DNA of 64,000 nt from Calliopum simillimum. Taxonomy: Eukaryota > Arthropoda > Insecta > Diptera > Lauxaniidae. The stretch lies in NCBI GenBank assembly GCA_951812925.1, contig OX638372.1, forward strand, positions 49,193,722-49,257,721, written 5' to 3'. Both the position numbers and the translations under genes were made by a program. Below the pieces are notes generated by a model that did not search any database, was not told the origin of the DNA, and saw only the letters and a program-made list of their open reading frames with translations. Shown here one piece after another: positions 1 through 12,233 of this stretch (its first letter is position 1; each line of letters begins with the position of its first letter).

Positions 1-358
1 TTGGGTTTTCTCTAAAAACGCTTTCAGTATAACATTAAGAAACTTTTGCTTATATCATAGGTACCACGCCCTCTATTCTGAATTCCCCAACTTTACGCTC
101 AGATCTTGCAATTAATGTTCTTAGTGTTGCGTCGAATTTGGTTCGGTTATCTTAAAAGAGACTTCCAGTTAAGCTTTTTGAAACTTTTGCTTATAAAGCT
201 TTTACTTACTATCCCTAGTAGTATATAAGTGTATTTTGGTTGCATTATTGCAAAAAATTTTTTTTTTTGTTTGGGCGGTACGCGTGTCCTTCAGTCGACT
301 AGGCTCAATTTCAATCCCACGAGCAGGACAAAATAAAAATTCCCTGTCTGTAGGGTAT
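1..358 (-). mobile_element. Truncated ATACCCTACAC-end repeat (family A), cut by the window start
   Basis: This is the 3'-side piece of an interspersed repeat found again at 50221-50925 and 62995-63723. It shares with them the phrases about 'cttttgcttatat', 'ccacgccctct' and 'gtattttggttgcatt'. It ends at 348-358 in ctgtagggtat, the inverted form of the family terminus. It has no coding capacity and continues off the window. It is clearly diverged from the two complete copies. Confidence 0.75.
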
Positions 359-1804
359 AAACTAAACCTTTTTCTTTAACTGCGGACTAAGCCTGAAAAC
401 TGCATTTTCTGCAACTTTAATCAAGGAAACTTGACTACGGGTTAGGATTCAAAAGTTCATTATATTTTTATTTTGTGTGCCTGTTTGTAACCGATATTTT
501 TATCATCAGAAGCTGTACAACGGGATAATAGGAAAAAAATCTTCAAAAATTTTAGTGCTGTGCACAAAATAGGTAGGGTATACGAACACCATTGATTATA
601 CAAAAAAAATTAATGAAAACTTAACTAAGTAGAACGGAAACGGAAATGGCAGTAAGCGCAACAATGACAGCATCGCAATGCAGTAGTAGAAGGTACGAGG
701 AGAAGGATGGAGTGTGTTGATTTCGATTAACTGCGCTCTCCATCAACAGTTGTTGCCTGTGTATAAGTGAAGTGTTATAGCAGACTTTGAATGAAGTTTT
801 AAGGTATTGATTTTTTGCGTTAAGAAAGCGCGTATTTTCTTTACACTTTTGTTAAGGAGCATGTGAAAAAGTTACGCAAAACTTCAATTCCCAAGTGATT
901 TTCTACTGTGCCTGTATGTCCTTGCTTCGTCCTTAATAATTTTTTTTTTTAATTTTTTATTTTAAATTTTTCATATTTTCTTTTAACATTTAAAATTCTT
1001 TGACATCCCTTTTGCATAATTTGAAAGCATCGTATCGTATCGTATAACAAACGGCTTGTGAAAAGTTTCTTGAATTTCTTCGCCTACAAAGAATGGCGAG
1101 GAATGTCGAGAATCCTATTTGTTTTCTCTTCAATTTCTTTAAATCTTTTGCATTGGTTGCGTATTTATTTTGGTGTGTTTTTTCTCCGGTTTTGGTTTTT
1201 CCTTTTGTTTTTTTTTTTGGAAATTCACTTGAAAGCCAGGAAGCATGGTGTGTGGTTATTTTGTGAAAGCTAAAGGAGAAGCAGAAGGAGTAGAAGAAAC
1301 GATGCCTATTAGAATTTCAAAGTGGATTTCACCTTTTGAGCTTTCCATGAATTAAATTTGATTTTTATTCAAATTCCTTTTTTCCCGTCTGATAAACAAA
1401 CACACGAAGTGTAGGTTTTGCCATTGTTATGATGAATTTTTATTTGTTTTAAGAAGTATTTGGCCACATTAAGGATTTTACTTGTTTGTTTTTGAGTTGA
1501 TGTATTTTTCATGAGCGTTTTTTGTTCTATTTATAGGAAATTCTATTGAAATTTGTTAAGCAAAAAATTTGCAAATGTTAAGGTAGAAATCTTTTTAAGC
1601 TAAGAGTAGATTTTTTTTTATTAAGTTAAAGGATGCGTGTAAATTGTCTGTTAAACCTGGTTTTAGAAGGATACTTCTGCTTTTTGATAAATTTTTCTGC
1701 TATTAAAAATCTTTCCTGTCAAAAATCCTATCCTTTGGGAAAACCTGCAATGCATTCTACAGAAAAATTGTCTCACTTTAATGGTTATAGTGTTTTAATA
1801 TATT
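359..1804. other. No recognisable feature
   Basis: AT-rich unique-looking DNA with homopolymer T runs and a short cgtat repeat near 1028-1046. I see no reading frame with protein-like composition, no RNA gene and no repeat that recurs in the window. Confidence 0.5.
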
Positions 1805-2125
1805 TTTAATATTGCCGGTGGCTAAATTGTGGCCATTCACTTTATGAGAGGTACACTTTTTTCGAGTGCTGTTTTGTATGTAAGAAAACCAGAACATTGA
1901 ATTTTGACCAATATTAGTAGTAATCTGTATTGGATGCAGAAGAAACATCAATAAAAGTGTTCAAACTGTTTTCACTTCACAATCGATAAAAGTCCAAAAG
2001 TATTGAAAAACATCTAAAATGTCGGTAAAAGTCCAAAAGTATCGAAAAACATCTGATATATCGGTAAGGAAGGAAATCATCTTAATTAGCGGTAAATGTC
2101 GATAATTATCGAAAAATTACTAAAA
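1805..2125 (-). repeat. Degenerate repeat end plus first block of 39-bp minisatellite
   Basis: Positions 1813-1842 (gccggtggctaaattgtggc) match the start of the array at 36151. From about 1976 a minisatellite begins whose unit is roughly 39 bp and reads approximately 'atcgaaaaacatctaaaa' followed by 'tatcggtaaaagtccaaaag'. The array is cut at 2125 by the Helitron-like insertion and resumes at 2960. The period equals 13 codons, so the reverse strand stays open by chance. Confidence 0.7.
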
Positions 2126-2959
2126 TCTATATATAAATAGGCAAACGAAATCGGTTAGGTCCCTGTTTCTATACCTAAATCTTAACCGATTTGCTTGATT
2201 TTTATTTCGTTGGAAAGGTTGTGAGGAGGAGCAGCGCATAGGACTATATTTTTTTTAAAGTGGGCGGTGCCACGCCCCTAAATGAAAAAAACGCTCTCAC
2301 AGCTAAACCGCTACATCGATTTTAACGAAATTTGGTATGAAGATAGGGTTAGCACTAAGCAACGATAATATGACCATTACGTTTTTCATTGGGCGGTGCC
2401 ACGCCCCTAAATGAAAAAAACGCTCTCACAGCTAAACCGCTGCATCGATTTTAACGAAATTTGGTATGAAGGTAGGGTTAGCACTAAGAAACGATTATAT
2501 GAGCATTATGTTTTTCAGTGGGAAGTGCCACGCCCCTAAATGAAAAAAACGCTCTCACGGCTAAGCCGCTGCATCGGTTTCAACGAAATTTGGTATGGAG
2601 ATAGGATTGGCACTTAGGAACGATAACATGACCATTATCTTTTCAGTGGTTAGTGCCACGCCCTTAAATGAAAAAAAAAACGCTCTCATGGCGAAAATAC
2701 TGCATACGAATTTTATGAAATTTGGTATAGATATAGAGTTGGCACTATATAGCACGATAGCATGATTGATTTTTATGAATTTTGGTATAGAAAGATATCA
2801 AAAACTGTTTGCTTTTTAGTAGGAAAGTACGATATTGCAACTTAACGATATTGCAAAAGCTTTTTGTGTTTTATCGACCAAGGAAGGGTATAAAGACTTT
2901 TTCCTTTATTTTATGGTCAAATCGAAATGGTTGAATTTCGGCCACAAGGCGAATTCTAG
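2126..2959 (+). mobile_element. Non-autonomous Helitron-like element, copy 1
   Basis: The 834-bp element starts with TC (tctatatataaatag) and ends with CTAG at 2956-2959. It sits between A2125 and T2960, the A|T target typical of Helitrons, with no target duplication. A short hairpin lies just before the 3' end: cgaaat at 2923-2928 pairs with atttcg at 2935-2940, followed by gcc-acaa-ggc. The body has four tandem units of about 128 bp, each with gccacgcccctaaatg and cgaaatttggtatg. There is no Rep/helicase frame, so mobilisation would need an autonomous partner. A second copy on the other strand is at 46709-47723. Assignment to Helitrons rests on the terminal structure only. Confidence 0.78.
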
Positions 2960-3592
2960 TATTGGTAAATGTCTAAATATATCGAACAACATCTGAAACA
3001 TCGGTAAAAGTCGAAAATATCAGTCAAAGTCCAAAAGTATCGAAAAATATCTAAAATATTGCTTAATGTCCAAATATATCGAACAACATCTGAAATATTG
3101 GTAAAGGTTGAAATGTATCGAAAAACATCTAAAATATCGTAAATGACAAAAAATTCGAAAACCATCTAAAATATCGACAAAAACAAAATATTGGTAAATA
3201 CCCAAATTTATCGAACAAGATCTGAAATATTCTTCGAAAATCAAAAGCATCATCGAAAAACATCCTAAAAATTGGTCAAAAAGTATAGAAAAACATTTTA
3301 CTACTAGTAAGAGTCCAAAAAAAAAAAAAAATCTAAAAACATCTAAAACATCGGCAAAAGTACAAAAGTATCGATAAACATCTGTATTATCGGTAAAAGT
3401 CAAAAAAATATCGGATAACATCTGAAATATCGGTAAAAGGCCAAAAGTAACGACAAACATCTATTATATCGGTAGAAGTCCAAGAGTATCGAACAATATC
3501 TTATGTATCGGTAAAAGTCGGAGAACATCTAAAATATCGGCAAATGTCCAAATATATCGAAAAACATCTGAAATATTGATGAAAGTTTAAAA
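2960..3592 (-). repeat. Second block of the 39-bp minisatellite
   Basis: The array continues immediately after the Helitron-like insertion, with about sixteen degenerate units of roughly 39 bp. Reverse-strand frames here (2956-3165 and 3020-3460) read as repeats of 13 residues rich in F, R, Y, L and D. That is a consequence of the period being divisible by three, not evidence of a protein. The same unit occurs at 36200-37110. Confidence 0.8.
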
Positions 3593-3754
3593 CATCCATG
3601 CGGAACGTCAACAGAGTGCAAGAAACAGGTTTTTTGCAAACAAAAGAAAATCACAACAAAAAAAATTCTAAATGGCTAAAAAAAAACGGTTTTTATTGAA
3701 CAACTTCCAAACGGTTACTTCCATGTGTACACTAGGGGTGATTTAGTGCACGAA

Positions 3755-5197
3755 TTTTGGATTTTTATACTTGACACCCCTTAATTTTGTGAGGTTGGAA
3801 AAAAAAATGAGTTCGCAAAAAAAATTTTGGGGGTGGGGTGCGGGTAAGGGTTGGCGCATCGAAGTCAAAGATGAGAGAAAAGGAGAAACAATTTACTTAC
3901 AGCTCTACAAGAGGGGCCACCTCTAGAGGGTTCAAATGTATAACCGACCCACATTTTTTTTTCTCCCCCAACATTTTTACCAAACATACCTACCTCTTAT
4001 CTCTAACCCCTAAGGGGGCTTCCATACAAAATTGACATTTTTAGGAAATCGACCCCCACCACTCCCAGGGTGCCCCTAGAAGGGTCAAATGTATGACCGG
4101 CCCCTAATATTTTTTCCTTTGCAACATTTTTTTCCCGCCATACTTACCCTCTATCTCTAGCTCTTTAGGGGGCTCCCATACAAAACTGACGTCATAGACA
4201 TAAAAAATATGGAAAGGAAATCGTCAAATAGGCCCATAACTGCCCAGGAGTCTGTCCTAGAGGAGCCAAATATATGACCCACCCCCATTATCCCCCCTCA
4301 AAAGTTTCACAGCTTACCTACCCTCCTATTTCCAATCCTTAAGGGGGCTCCCATACAAAGTTACGGTTTTTTTTAAAACTGCCCCCACTGCCCTAACTGT
4401 ACCCTAACTGGACCATGGGTACCCCTAGAAGGGTCAAATATATGACCGACCCCCATTATTTTTAGGGAAATTTATTACAAAAAAAATATTTGTATGGCAG
4501 CCCCTTTCAGGGTTGAAAATAGGGGGTAAGTATGTGGCGGAAAAATATAAGTCGCGAAAAAATAATGGGGGTTGGTCATACATATAACCCTTCTATGGAT
4601 AACCGTGGGCCAGTTAGGGCAGTTGGGGCATTTTATATAAAAACAGTAACTTTGTATGGGAGCCCCCTTAAGGATTAGAAATAGGGGGTAGGTATGCTGC
4701 GAAAAAGCTTTGGAGGGGGGCTAATGGCGGTCGGTCTTATATTTGACTCCTCTAGGAGTGCCTTCTGAGCAGTTATGGGCCTATTTGACGATTTCCTTTC
4801 CATATTTTTTATGTCCATGACATCTATTTTGTATGGGAGTCCCCTAAAGAGTCAGAGATAGAGGGTAAGTATGTTAGGAATAAATGTTGGGGAGAAAAAA
4901 ATATTAGGGACCAGTCATACATTAGACCCGTCTAGGGGCACCCAGGGAGTGGTGGGGGTAGATTTCCTAAAAATGTCAATTTTGTATGGGAGCCCCCTGT
5001 GGGTCGGTCATACATTTGACCCCTCTAGAGGTGACCCCTAAACATTTGTAGGGCTGTATGTAAATTTTTTCTCTTTTTCTCTCACCTTTGACCTCGATGC
5101 GCCAACCTTTACCTCATCCCAGCCCCAAAATTTTTTTTGCAAACTTTTTTTTTTTCCAACCTCACAAATTTAAGGGCTGTCAAGTATCAAAATGTTG
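3755..5197. repeat. 1.44-kb imperfect palindrome with tandem monomers in each arm
   Basis: The left arm starts near 3755 with 'tttatacttgacaccccttaa' and the gtgaggttgg block. The right arm ends with the inverted form 'ccaacctcacaaatttaagg' and 'tgtcaagtatcaaaa' near 5160-5194. The centre is near 4470. Each arm holds about four monomers of roughly 160-185 bp, marked by agaagggtcaaatgtatgac, the ccccattatttt stretch and gggggctcccatacaaa. Transcription through it would give a hairpin with arms of about 700 nt. No terminal motif or target duplication identifies a known element class, and there is no coding frame. Confidence 0.85.
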
Positions 5198-7104
5198 TTA
5201 CTAAGGATCTCCATACATTCTTAAAACACCTCTAAAGTACACATATGGTTTATTTTTTGTAGATCTTGTAATTTTCTATAAAATTTATGATGTTGCTTTT
5301 TATCGTATTACTAACCGTTTTAGAGATATCCTTCAAAAACCAGTATTTTCGAAACCTAGTCGTTTATTGAAAAATATCTTTTAGACCATGAGTGGCTCCA
5401 AAAAAAATTTAATACGGTGTATACAGAATCCAATTATCTTTTGAAAGGTTTTTAAATTTTTTTTACGACTCTTCGTTAAGCATTTACATATAAAAACTGT
5501 GCACAACTTTTTAAATTGGGTTATCTCCTAAACTATAAGCTACACGAAAACATTTTTCTGTAAAAGTTTGCGTATGCAAGATATTTGCAAAAAACTGATT
5601 TTAGCGACCTTTGAGCCTGAATAACTTTTTATGCGCACAATGGACTTCAATTTACTTATTACACATTAATAACCATGCATAAATAAATATAATTCCGGTG
5701 AAAAAAATTCACTTGGAATTTTTTTCGCAGAAATATTCTAATTTTCCTGGGCTAATATATTACTTAGTTTTAAATTTAGCTTTCTGGTAAGTGTAAGCGT
5801 GTGCCTATTTCCGAAAATCGCATATGGGTGTAAATATATTGATTTTTTCAAATTCCATCTCGTATAGATTTCTCTTAAGAGTCTGCAAGTGCTATGGAGT
5901 TGCGCTCGTATTTCTTTGAATTTTCTGCATTGAAATAAATTGCATTCAATGCAAATAGAAAACACATTGTATTGCTTCTGTTGCAAAAAAAGCAGTACAC
6001 AGTTCCTTGTCATTGAGTTTGTTCAGTTCTCCTTTATATGTACGCAATTCTGAAATTGTTGCACCCTACAAACGCATTTTGAAATTGAAAAGTATTACAT
6101 TATGCGCTGTAAGCGGATTCCAAGCATACTCAGCAATTCATTCGGGGAGTATTCAATAAAATACACAAATTGAATTCAACCTTCGAGCTGCTGCTGCTGG
6201 TGCTCTCTATACCAACTACTCGTACGAATACATGTACCTACTCTTGTATTCTGAATATCCTTTTGCATTGAAAGGATATATAGTGGAAAATGGATTTGCT
6301 GTCGCCGACAATGCTATGTTGTTTTTGTTGTACGGTTGTTTGGTCGTTCCTTGGTTGGTGTTGGTTGGTTGGATGGTTCCCTGTTGGCCGCTAAAGAATT
6401 CAATTTAAAATTGCAAAATTGTACACAGTACACACAAACAGTGTATACTTACCAACTATAGCCCTTAGGTATGAATACACTGAGCATATTCAAAGTCATT
6501 TTGAAACTCAACTCGCTTATGATTGAAGTTTTTTTGAAGGTTTGCCTATGCGACATTTTGATGGAAATTTAGAGATGAGTGACTTTAAGAAGCCGATGTA
6601 GTGACGAATGAACTGACGATAATGTTGTTCTCAAAACTTCTTGTGCATAAAATTTTTTATATAGAAACCGTTTGTAACGCTTTGATTCAAAATATGCTGA
6701 ATAGATTGTAATACATTTTTTTCTCAACAACACATTAGTGCTCAAGAAGAAAAGGGCATACTTGATTTTCTAAATTTATTAAGGTATATATTTTTTTTTT
6801 GATAAAGTTTTTGATAATAAAAATTTGCACATAAAAATTTGCATTCACTTGAAATCAATGTTTGTACAATATTTTTTTCTCATTGAGTTTGACTTACAAA
6901 TTAAAAAAAAAAAAATAAAATAAAAATAATGGGATTCGGGCAACGCCGGATAAAACAGCTAATTTATAATAAAGCAAAAACTTTATGTTTTTTTTGTACT
7001 GTGTATGGACTTAAAAAGTTTTATGTTATCAATGAAGTCTACCGCAACTGTTAGCTCACCTAGGAAGTTGAAAGACACTACAAAGAGTATGTGGGTGAAT
7101 CTAA
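5198..7104. other. No recognisable feature
   Basis: AT-rich DNA with many homopolymer runs (for example A-rich 6901-6930). Short frames here, such as the one on the reverse strand at 5738-6013, lack any recognisable domain. Positions 6300-6370 are G/T-rich low-complexity sequence. Confidence 0.45.
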
Positions 7105-9530
7105 GAAAAATGTACCAAAACATGCCTTATTTTGTCACCGCCAATTTTTTATTGTTTTTTTTTTTTTTTTTTTATTAATTTTAGATATAGAATATGTTGG
7201 CCCTAATTTCTGAAACCTTTTTTAAAAATGTACATAAACTTTAAGAGTTGCCATATGTTTTTCTTAAAGTTTCACTTAAACAATAGTACCTGGAGACCGA
7301 TTCCTACTCGGTCAACAATCTGATCTTATTATTTTAGTCGATGTTTTTATTCATAGCTATTTTTTGTTATGAAACTCGTACCTTTTACCTCCAATGCTTT
7401 CAGAATGATAAATTAACCGATAAGAAAAATAATAAGAAAAAACTCGGAAAATATCGAATGGTATAGAAAAATATCAATAACTCTAAATTTTTTAAGAGAA
7501 ATAGAATGACCTAAAATAAATAAATGGGATACGCCACGCACCCAAAATATTTCGTCTTTTGTATGGGGGCTGAAATATCGTATCATCATGCCTCGGAAAG
7601 TTCATTCCATTTTTTTTTTGTGCATGAGTTATTAACTAAAAATTTTATTTTGGTAAAAAGTGGGCGTGACAATTATTGAACAAAGCCCACTTTTCGTTAT
7701 GCTCTAGATACTCGTGATCTAGATCCGCATACCAAATTTTATCAAAATATGTTGTACCATTTGCGAGAAATAGCATTTAATTTGTTTTACTTGTATGGGA
7801 GGTTCCACGTCCACCTGCGATATTTTGCCTACCTTCAGCTCGTAGGTGCCTCATAAAAAGAAGATTCCCTACAGTAAAATTCAGAAAGATTGCTTTAGTA
7901 GTTTTATTTTTATATCGTATTAAATTTTTGTGGTGCCACACCCTCCAACGAATTTTCCTAATATAACGGGAAAAATATTTAAAATTTTCATTAAAATTGT
8001 TGAAGTCGTTTTCGAGTAATATTGAATTAAAATTTTCAATAGTTAAAAAAGGGGCGTGGCACTTCTTCGATACCGCCCACTTTTCGGTTATTACAAGGCA
8101 TTGATAAGTAGTACCAACATGCCAAATTTGATTAAAATATCTTGTTATATTTGCGAGAAATAGCATTTAACGTATTTTGCTTGTATGGGAGGTTCCACGC
8201 GCAATGGCGACATTTCGCCCACTTTCAAATCAGAGATGTCCTATTGCAATTAGACTCCTCACAGTTAATTTCAGAATGTTTGCTTTATTAGTTTTCTTTT
8301 TATACTGTTTTATATTTTTGTGGTCGGTGCCACGCCCTTCAACGAGTTTTCCCAATATAACGGCGTATTACATATGAATCCTTGTTTTCAGAGGTAATAT
8401 CTCCTAAATTTTTATAAAAATTGTTGGAGTCGTTTTCGAGTAATATTGAATCAAAATTTTTAAGGGCTGAAAAGTGGGCGTGGCTCTTCTTTGATCCCGC
8501 CCACTTTTTGTCTGTTACAAAACAATATTAAGCCGTACCTGCTGACCAAATTTCATCCAAATACCTTATATAGTTTACGAGTTATGACTAAATCAAATTT
8601 AAAATTTAGTGCAGTGCCACGCCCTCTGGTAAGCATTTACAATGTTCAAACCTAGCTCATTCTTCATTGTTTGCTAATATCTAACACTATTCCAAGCCAA
8701 TATCTAACACTGTAGCCGTTTTCGAAAAAAAGTATTGGCACAGAAATAAGTACAAACAAAAAAACAAAAAAAACATACAATTTTAGCTCCTATAAGAAGA
8801 GAAGATAAGAAGAGAAGATATTTAAAAAATGAAAATAAAATTTTCGTCTCAAAACGATTAAATGAATTTTTGAAAAATCCAACATATATTTTTAGGGTTA
8901 CCACACGGTTTTGTACAGTTTTAGAAAAATTTATCTGAGCGTTTCTGAAATAAAAATCCTCAATTTAGTCAAAATCCATAAGAATGAAATAAGATTTTCG
9001 AAAATAACCAGGACGGAACCCGTAAAATGTTGGATTTTTGAAAAGTTTATTTAAGTGCTTTAAGACTAAATTTAAATTTAAGTTTTTTAAATAAATGGTT
9101 TAAGCAAAACTTGCAACGAAAAACCGGGTAGCAACACTGAACGTTTTGTACAATTTAAAAAAAGTTTATCTGAGCGTTTCTGAAACCAAATATTTCAATT
9201 TAGTCAAAAAAACTGAGAATTATATAAGATTTCGAAAATAACCAGGTGGCAACCCTAAAAATTTATGTTGGAGCGTTGCGAAGTTAATGAACAGCACCTT
9301 ATCATAACAAAGAAATTAGTTTAAAAGTCTAATGAATTAACCAATATACAACATTGCCTCGTAAGAGAACCATTCTCTCGGAGTTAATTTGACAGGAGAA
9401 TAACTATGAGGGAGAATGACAAAATGTTGCAAAAACAGTAATATCACAATGAAAATAGCCATTATTTTTAAAAAAAGTTGAAACTGGTCGATAGCTTCTT
9501 TAATTGTTTATTGATTTATTTATAAAGAGT
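7105..9530 (+). repeat. Interspersed repeat family B, copy 1, split by a 1.6-kb insertion
   Basis: The outer parts of this interval (about 7105-7270 and 8868-9530) match, in inverted orientation, the interval 41800-43357. Shared blocks include taccaaaacatgcc, ttgccatatgtttttctt, gaaaaatccaacata and a segment near 9420-9440 with tgttgcaaaaacagtaatat. The right part contains two degenerate tandem units of about 245 bp with 'tttatctgagcgtttctgaa' at 8930 and 9165. No coding capacity is seen. The central 7270-8868 portion has no counterpart in the second copy. Confidence 0.75.
7270..8868. mobile_element. Insertion in repeat B carrying a tandem duplication of about 390 bp
   Basis: This segment is absent from the inverted copy at 41800-43357, so it probably inserted after the copies formed. 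It includes two tandem units (about 7763-8152 and 8153-8545), each with gagaaatagcatttaa, ttgtatgggaggttccacg, attttcctaatataacgg-like and gggcgtggc blocks. Similar short GGGCGTGGC/CCGCCCACTTTT phrases flank them. No TIRs or target duplication were resolved, so the exact ends are approximate and the element class is unknown. Confidence 0.5.
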
Positions 9531-9585
9531 GTTCCATTAAGACGTGTGGTTCGGAATTTGTCTAAATATTCATTCGTTCCAAAGG

Positions 9586-9880
9586 TCACACAATAGGATT
9601 ATGTGTGGAAAAATATTTCGCAGATATGTTCCCCGCGACTATCCGTAGATAGCTCTCTCTTTCAGCCATATTTTCAATGACATTTTGCAATATGGCCTTC
9701 GGAATGGCCCGAATCACCGATGTAATATTGCTTTTCAAAACTGGAATCGTCTTCGGATCATTCACATAGACTATATCCTTCATGTAACCCAACAGAAAAA
9801 AGTTTAACGGCATCAAATTGCACGATCTGGACGGCCAATTCACATCACCGCGACAAGGAGCGGTTAGGGACAGCAGGGAG
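9586..9880 (-). pseudogene. Tc1/mariner-superfamily transposase, C-terminal relic
   Basis: The reverse strand encodes NWPSRSCNLMPLNFFLLGYM followed by KDIVYVNDPKTIPVLKSNI. This matches the last catalytic segment (WPPRSCDLTPLDFFLWGY type) of insect IS630-Tc1-mariner transposases. The third acidic catalytic residue is Asn here, and two other family-typical Asp and Trp positions are also changed. Only the C-terminal third is recognisable, and upstream sequence on the same strand is frameshifted. It appears to be the same subfamily as the relic at 22140-22630. Non-functional. Confidence 0.72.
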
Positions 9881-10738
9881 AATGACTTCAGAACTCTTTA
9901 TATTATAATTTCATACGGTTTTGAGCCCAGTGACATTGAATCACCCATCAAAACCTTATTTCGGAGTCTGTGTTCGCATGAGTCATTCGAGCTGCGAAAT
10001 TGAAAAGAACTCATCCGGGATCAAAGAAAATGGAAAGCTTCTGAAGGACATGTACTATAATGTTCACAAACTTGAATCTTTTATTTCATTTCCGGAATGT
10101 TCTTTTAACAGAGGTGACTTAATTTCCAAAGAAATTTCCTTTTTTTTCGCCAAGTGTAGACGACTATTGTTTCTAGCCGCCACCATCTAAAGGACAACCA
10201 TAGCGACAAAGACAACGACTAATACTATAAAGACGACACAAACGTTGGTACTACGCCACACTTCAGAACATGACACTCGAATGTCACATGACAACAGCGT
10301 TGTAGAGCTGCGCTACGTAATGCGACGTCCACAAAAGCCAAAGACGTCAGCAGAATTTAAAATTCTTGGTTTGAATGGGGTCGTGCTTTTTCTTACTTTT
10401 CCGTATTATAAATGCGTGTGTTGTTTAATAATTGTGTGTGTGTGTGAGAGTGTATTTTAGCGTGTTTGCAGCCTCAGCTATTATTTCCGTGTAATATAAC
10501 ATGCTTCAATCTATTCACATACACAAATGTTAAGTTATGTTTATGTATGTAGTTACATATGTATGTGGATATGTGTTTTTCTGTGGATATGCCTCATTAG
10601 ACAAACACCGCCGCCGCCATGTACAAAACCACCTGCACCGCTATGAACGTCACTTATGGCTTTGACACACATTTTTTGAGTTTCCACATCTTTTCTTCCG
10701 CTTTCTGGTGGTATGTTTTTTTCTTCTCTTTTACAGGT

Positions 10739-10764
10739 ACTTGTGTGTGTGTGTGTGTGTGTGA
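10739..10764. repeat. (GT)n microsatellite
   Basis: A run of about a dozen GT dinucleotides, with one shorter GT tract at 10431-10443. Simple slippage repeat; no gene nearby is supported. Confidence 0.9.
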
Positions 10765-10936
10765 GTGTGCTTTAGCTTGCAAAATGTAAGCTCGTATTAT
10801 TAACGCTCGAAAGATAAATAAAGTGTCTGCTTACCTCATCGTGAGAGGTTAACATACACAATCCTCGAGATACCCAGTAAAAAGTGTAGTAAAGATGACA
10901 GTAGCTATGTTAGATTTATATTGTTATACGTACGAA

Positions 10937-12233
10937 CAGTGGCGGATCCAGGATTCACCTGCGGGGGGACTTGATGAAAACAAATTATTTGGACGGCTAT
11001 AACCACTCAAAACTTCAAACGATTTTAAGGCGCCTCGAAACTCGCCGCAGAGCAGAAGCTCCGAGGAGTTTTTAACTGAAGATTTAAAGAAGAATCCAAA
11101 ACTGAATAAAAACAGGTCAAAAAATAAATTGATCCCTTCTAGTATATCGATACATCCAACGTCTAAGTTGGTAACTCAAGTTATCAACTTTATACGGGGC
11201 AGTGTTTTTCACTTAGTTTGAAACTTTGAAAATAGCTCCCAGCCCAAAGGTAGAAGTACCAAAATTTAATACAAGATGCGGTCTCGTAAAAAGTTGATAA
11301 ATTGAGTTACCAATTTATGTAGAATATACAGGGTGGGGTGGAATTGGTAGATCATTGGAAAATGTGAGATTCCCGGGACTATTCTGAACAACTTTTTTTA
11401 GTTCCGATTTTGGAAATTCGCAAAAGCATCGGAGATACATATATCCATCGGAAGCTCGGGATATTGCTTTATTAAAACCAATATAAGTTCGGAATCTCTT
11501 AATGGATTTTAATAATATTGGTGTCACATGAAAGGTATTTTAATTGGCTTCAAAAGCGGATTACAAAAGTATCAACTTTAAATCATGATTTTCGAGATAT
11601 GGCGAATTTTTGGTGCTATTGTAATGTTTTGTTTATTTTCATAAAAATTTATTTGGTTTTCTTTTCCTATAAAAAAATGTACTTATGAAGGATATCAGGT
11701 ACAAATTGCATACCAAATGAAAGGAAATAGATAAAGCTTCCATAATTTGTTACTAACGCTATGGGTTAACAAGATATTTTGGAAAAATAGTGCTATAAAA
11801 AAAACTGGTCAACATTTTTGAAAATTGGCCATATCTCGAAAATCATGACTCAGATATAAGACTTGCTCGCATTAAAATACCTTTCATATGACATCAATAT
11901 TATTAAAATCCATTAAGGGGCTCTGAACTTATACCGGTTTTTATAAAGCTATAAAGGTTGTATTTCCGTTGGTTTTGCCTATTTAAAAAAATGGAACTAA
12001 GAAAAGTAGTTCAGAAGTCTTACATTTTTCCTTATTCAACCAATTCCCGCCCTTTACCTTATCTTTAACTTTACGATATGTACATATTGTTATGCAGAAC
12101 TAAAACAAAAAAAAAGAATAATAGCATTTTCATAAAGAATTTTGGGAAATATTGTATAATTTTCATATTATATAAAGTCACACGCTTATAAGGGGGTATT
12201 AGCCCCCATAGGCCCCCCTATGGATCCGCCACT
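10937..12233. mobile_element. Non-autonomous hAT-like TIR element containing a palindrome
   Basis: The left end reads cagtggcggatccagg and the right end is its inverse, tatggatccgccact, each next to a run of G or C respectively. CAGTGGCGGA-type termini are common in hAT elements. The 8-bp flanks (cgtacgaa and gttacaaa) match at only five positions, so the target duplication is doubtful. Inside, 11330-12060 forms a 730-bp imperfect palindrome centred near 11690: ggtggaattggtag pairs with caaccaattcccgccc, and atttcga-like 'gatatggc' blocks recur. No transposase frame is present. Confidence 0.65.

Noticed and set aside
2956..3460. Reverse-strand frames with 13-residue F/R/Y/L repeats
   Set aside because: The minisatellite period is 39 bp, divisible by three, so one frame stays open by chance. 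Units are degenerate at the protein level.
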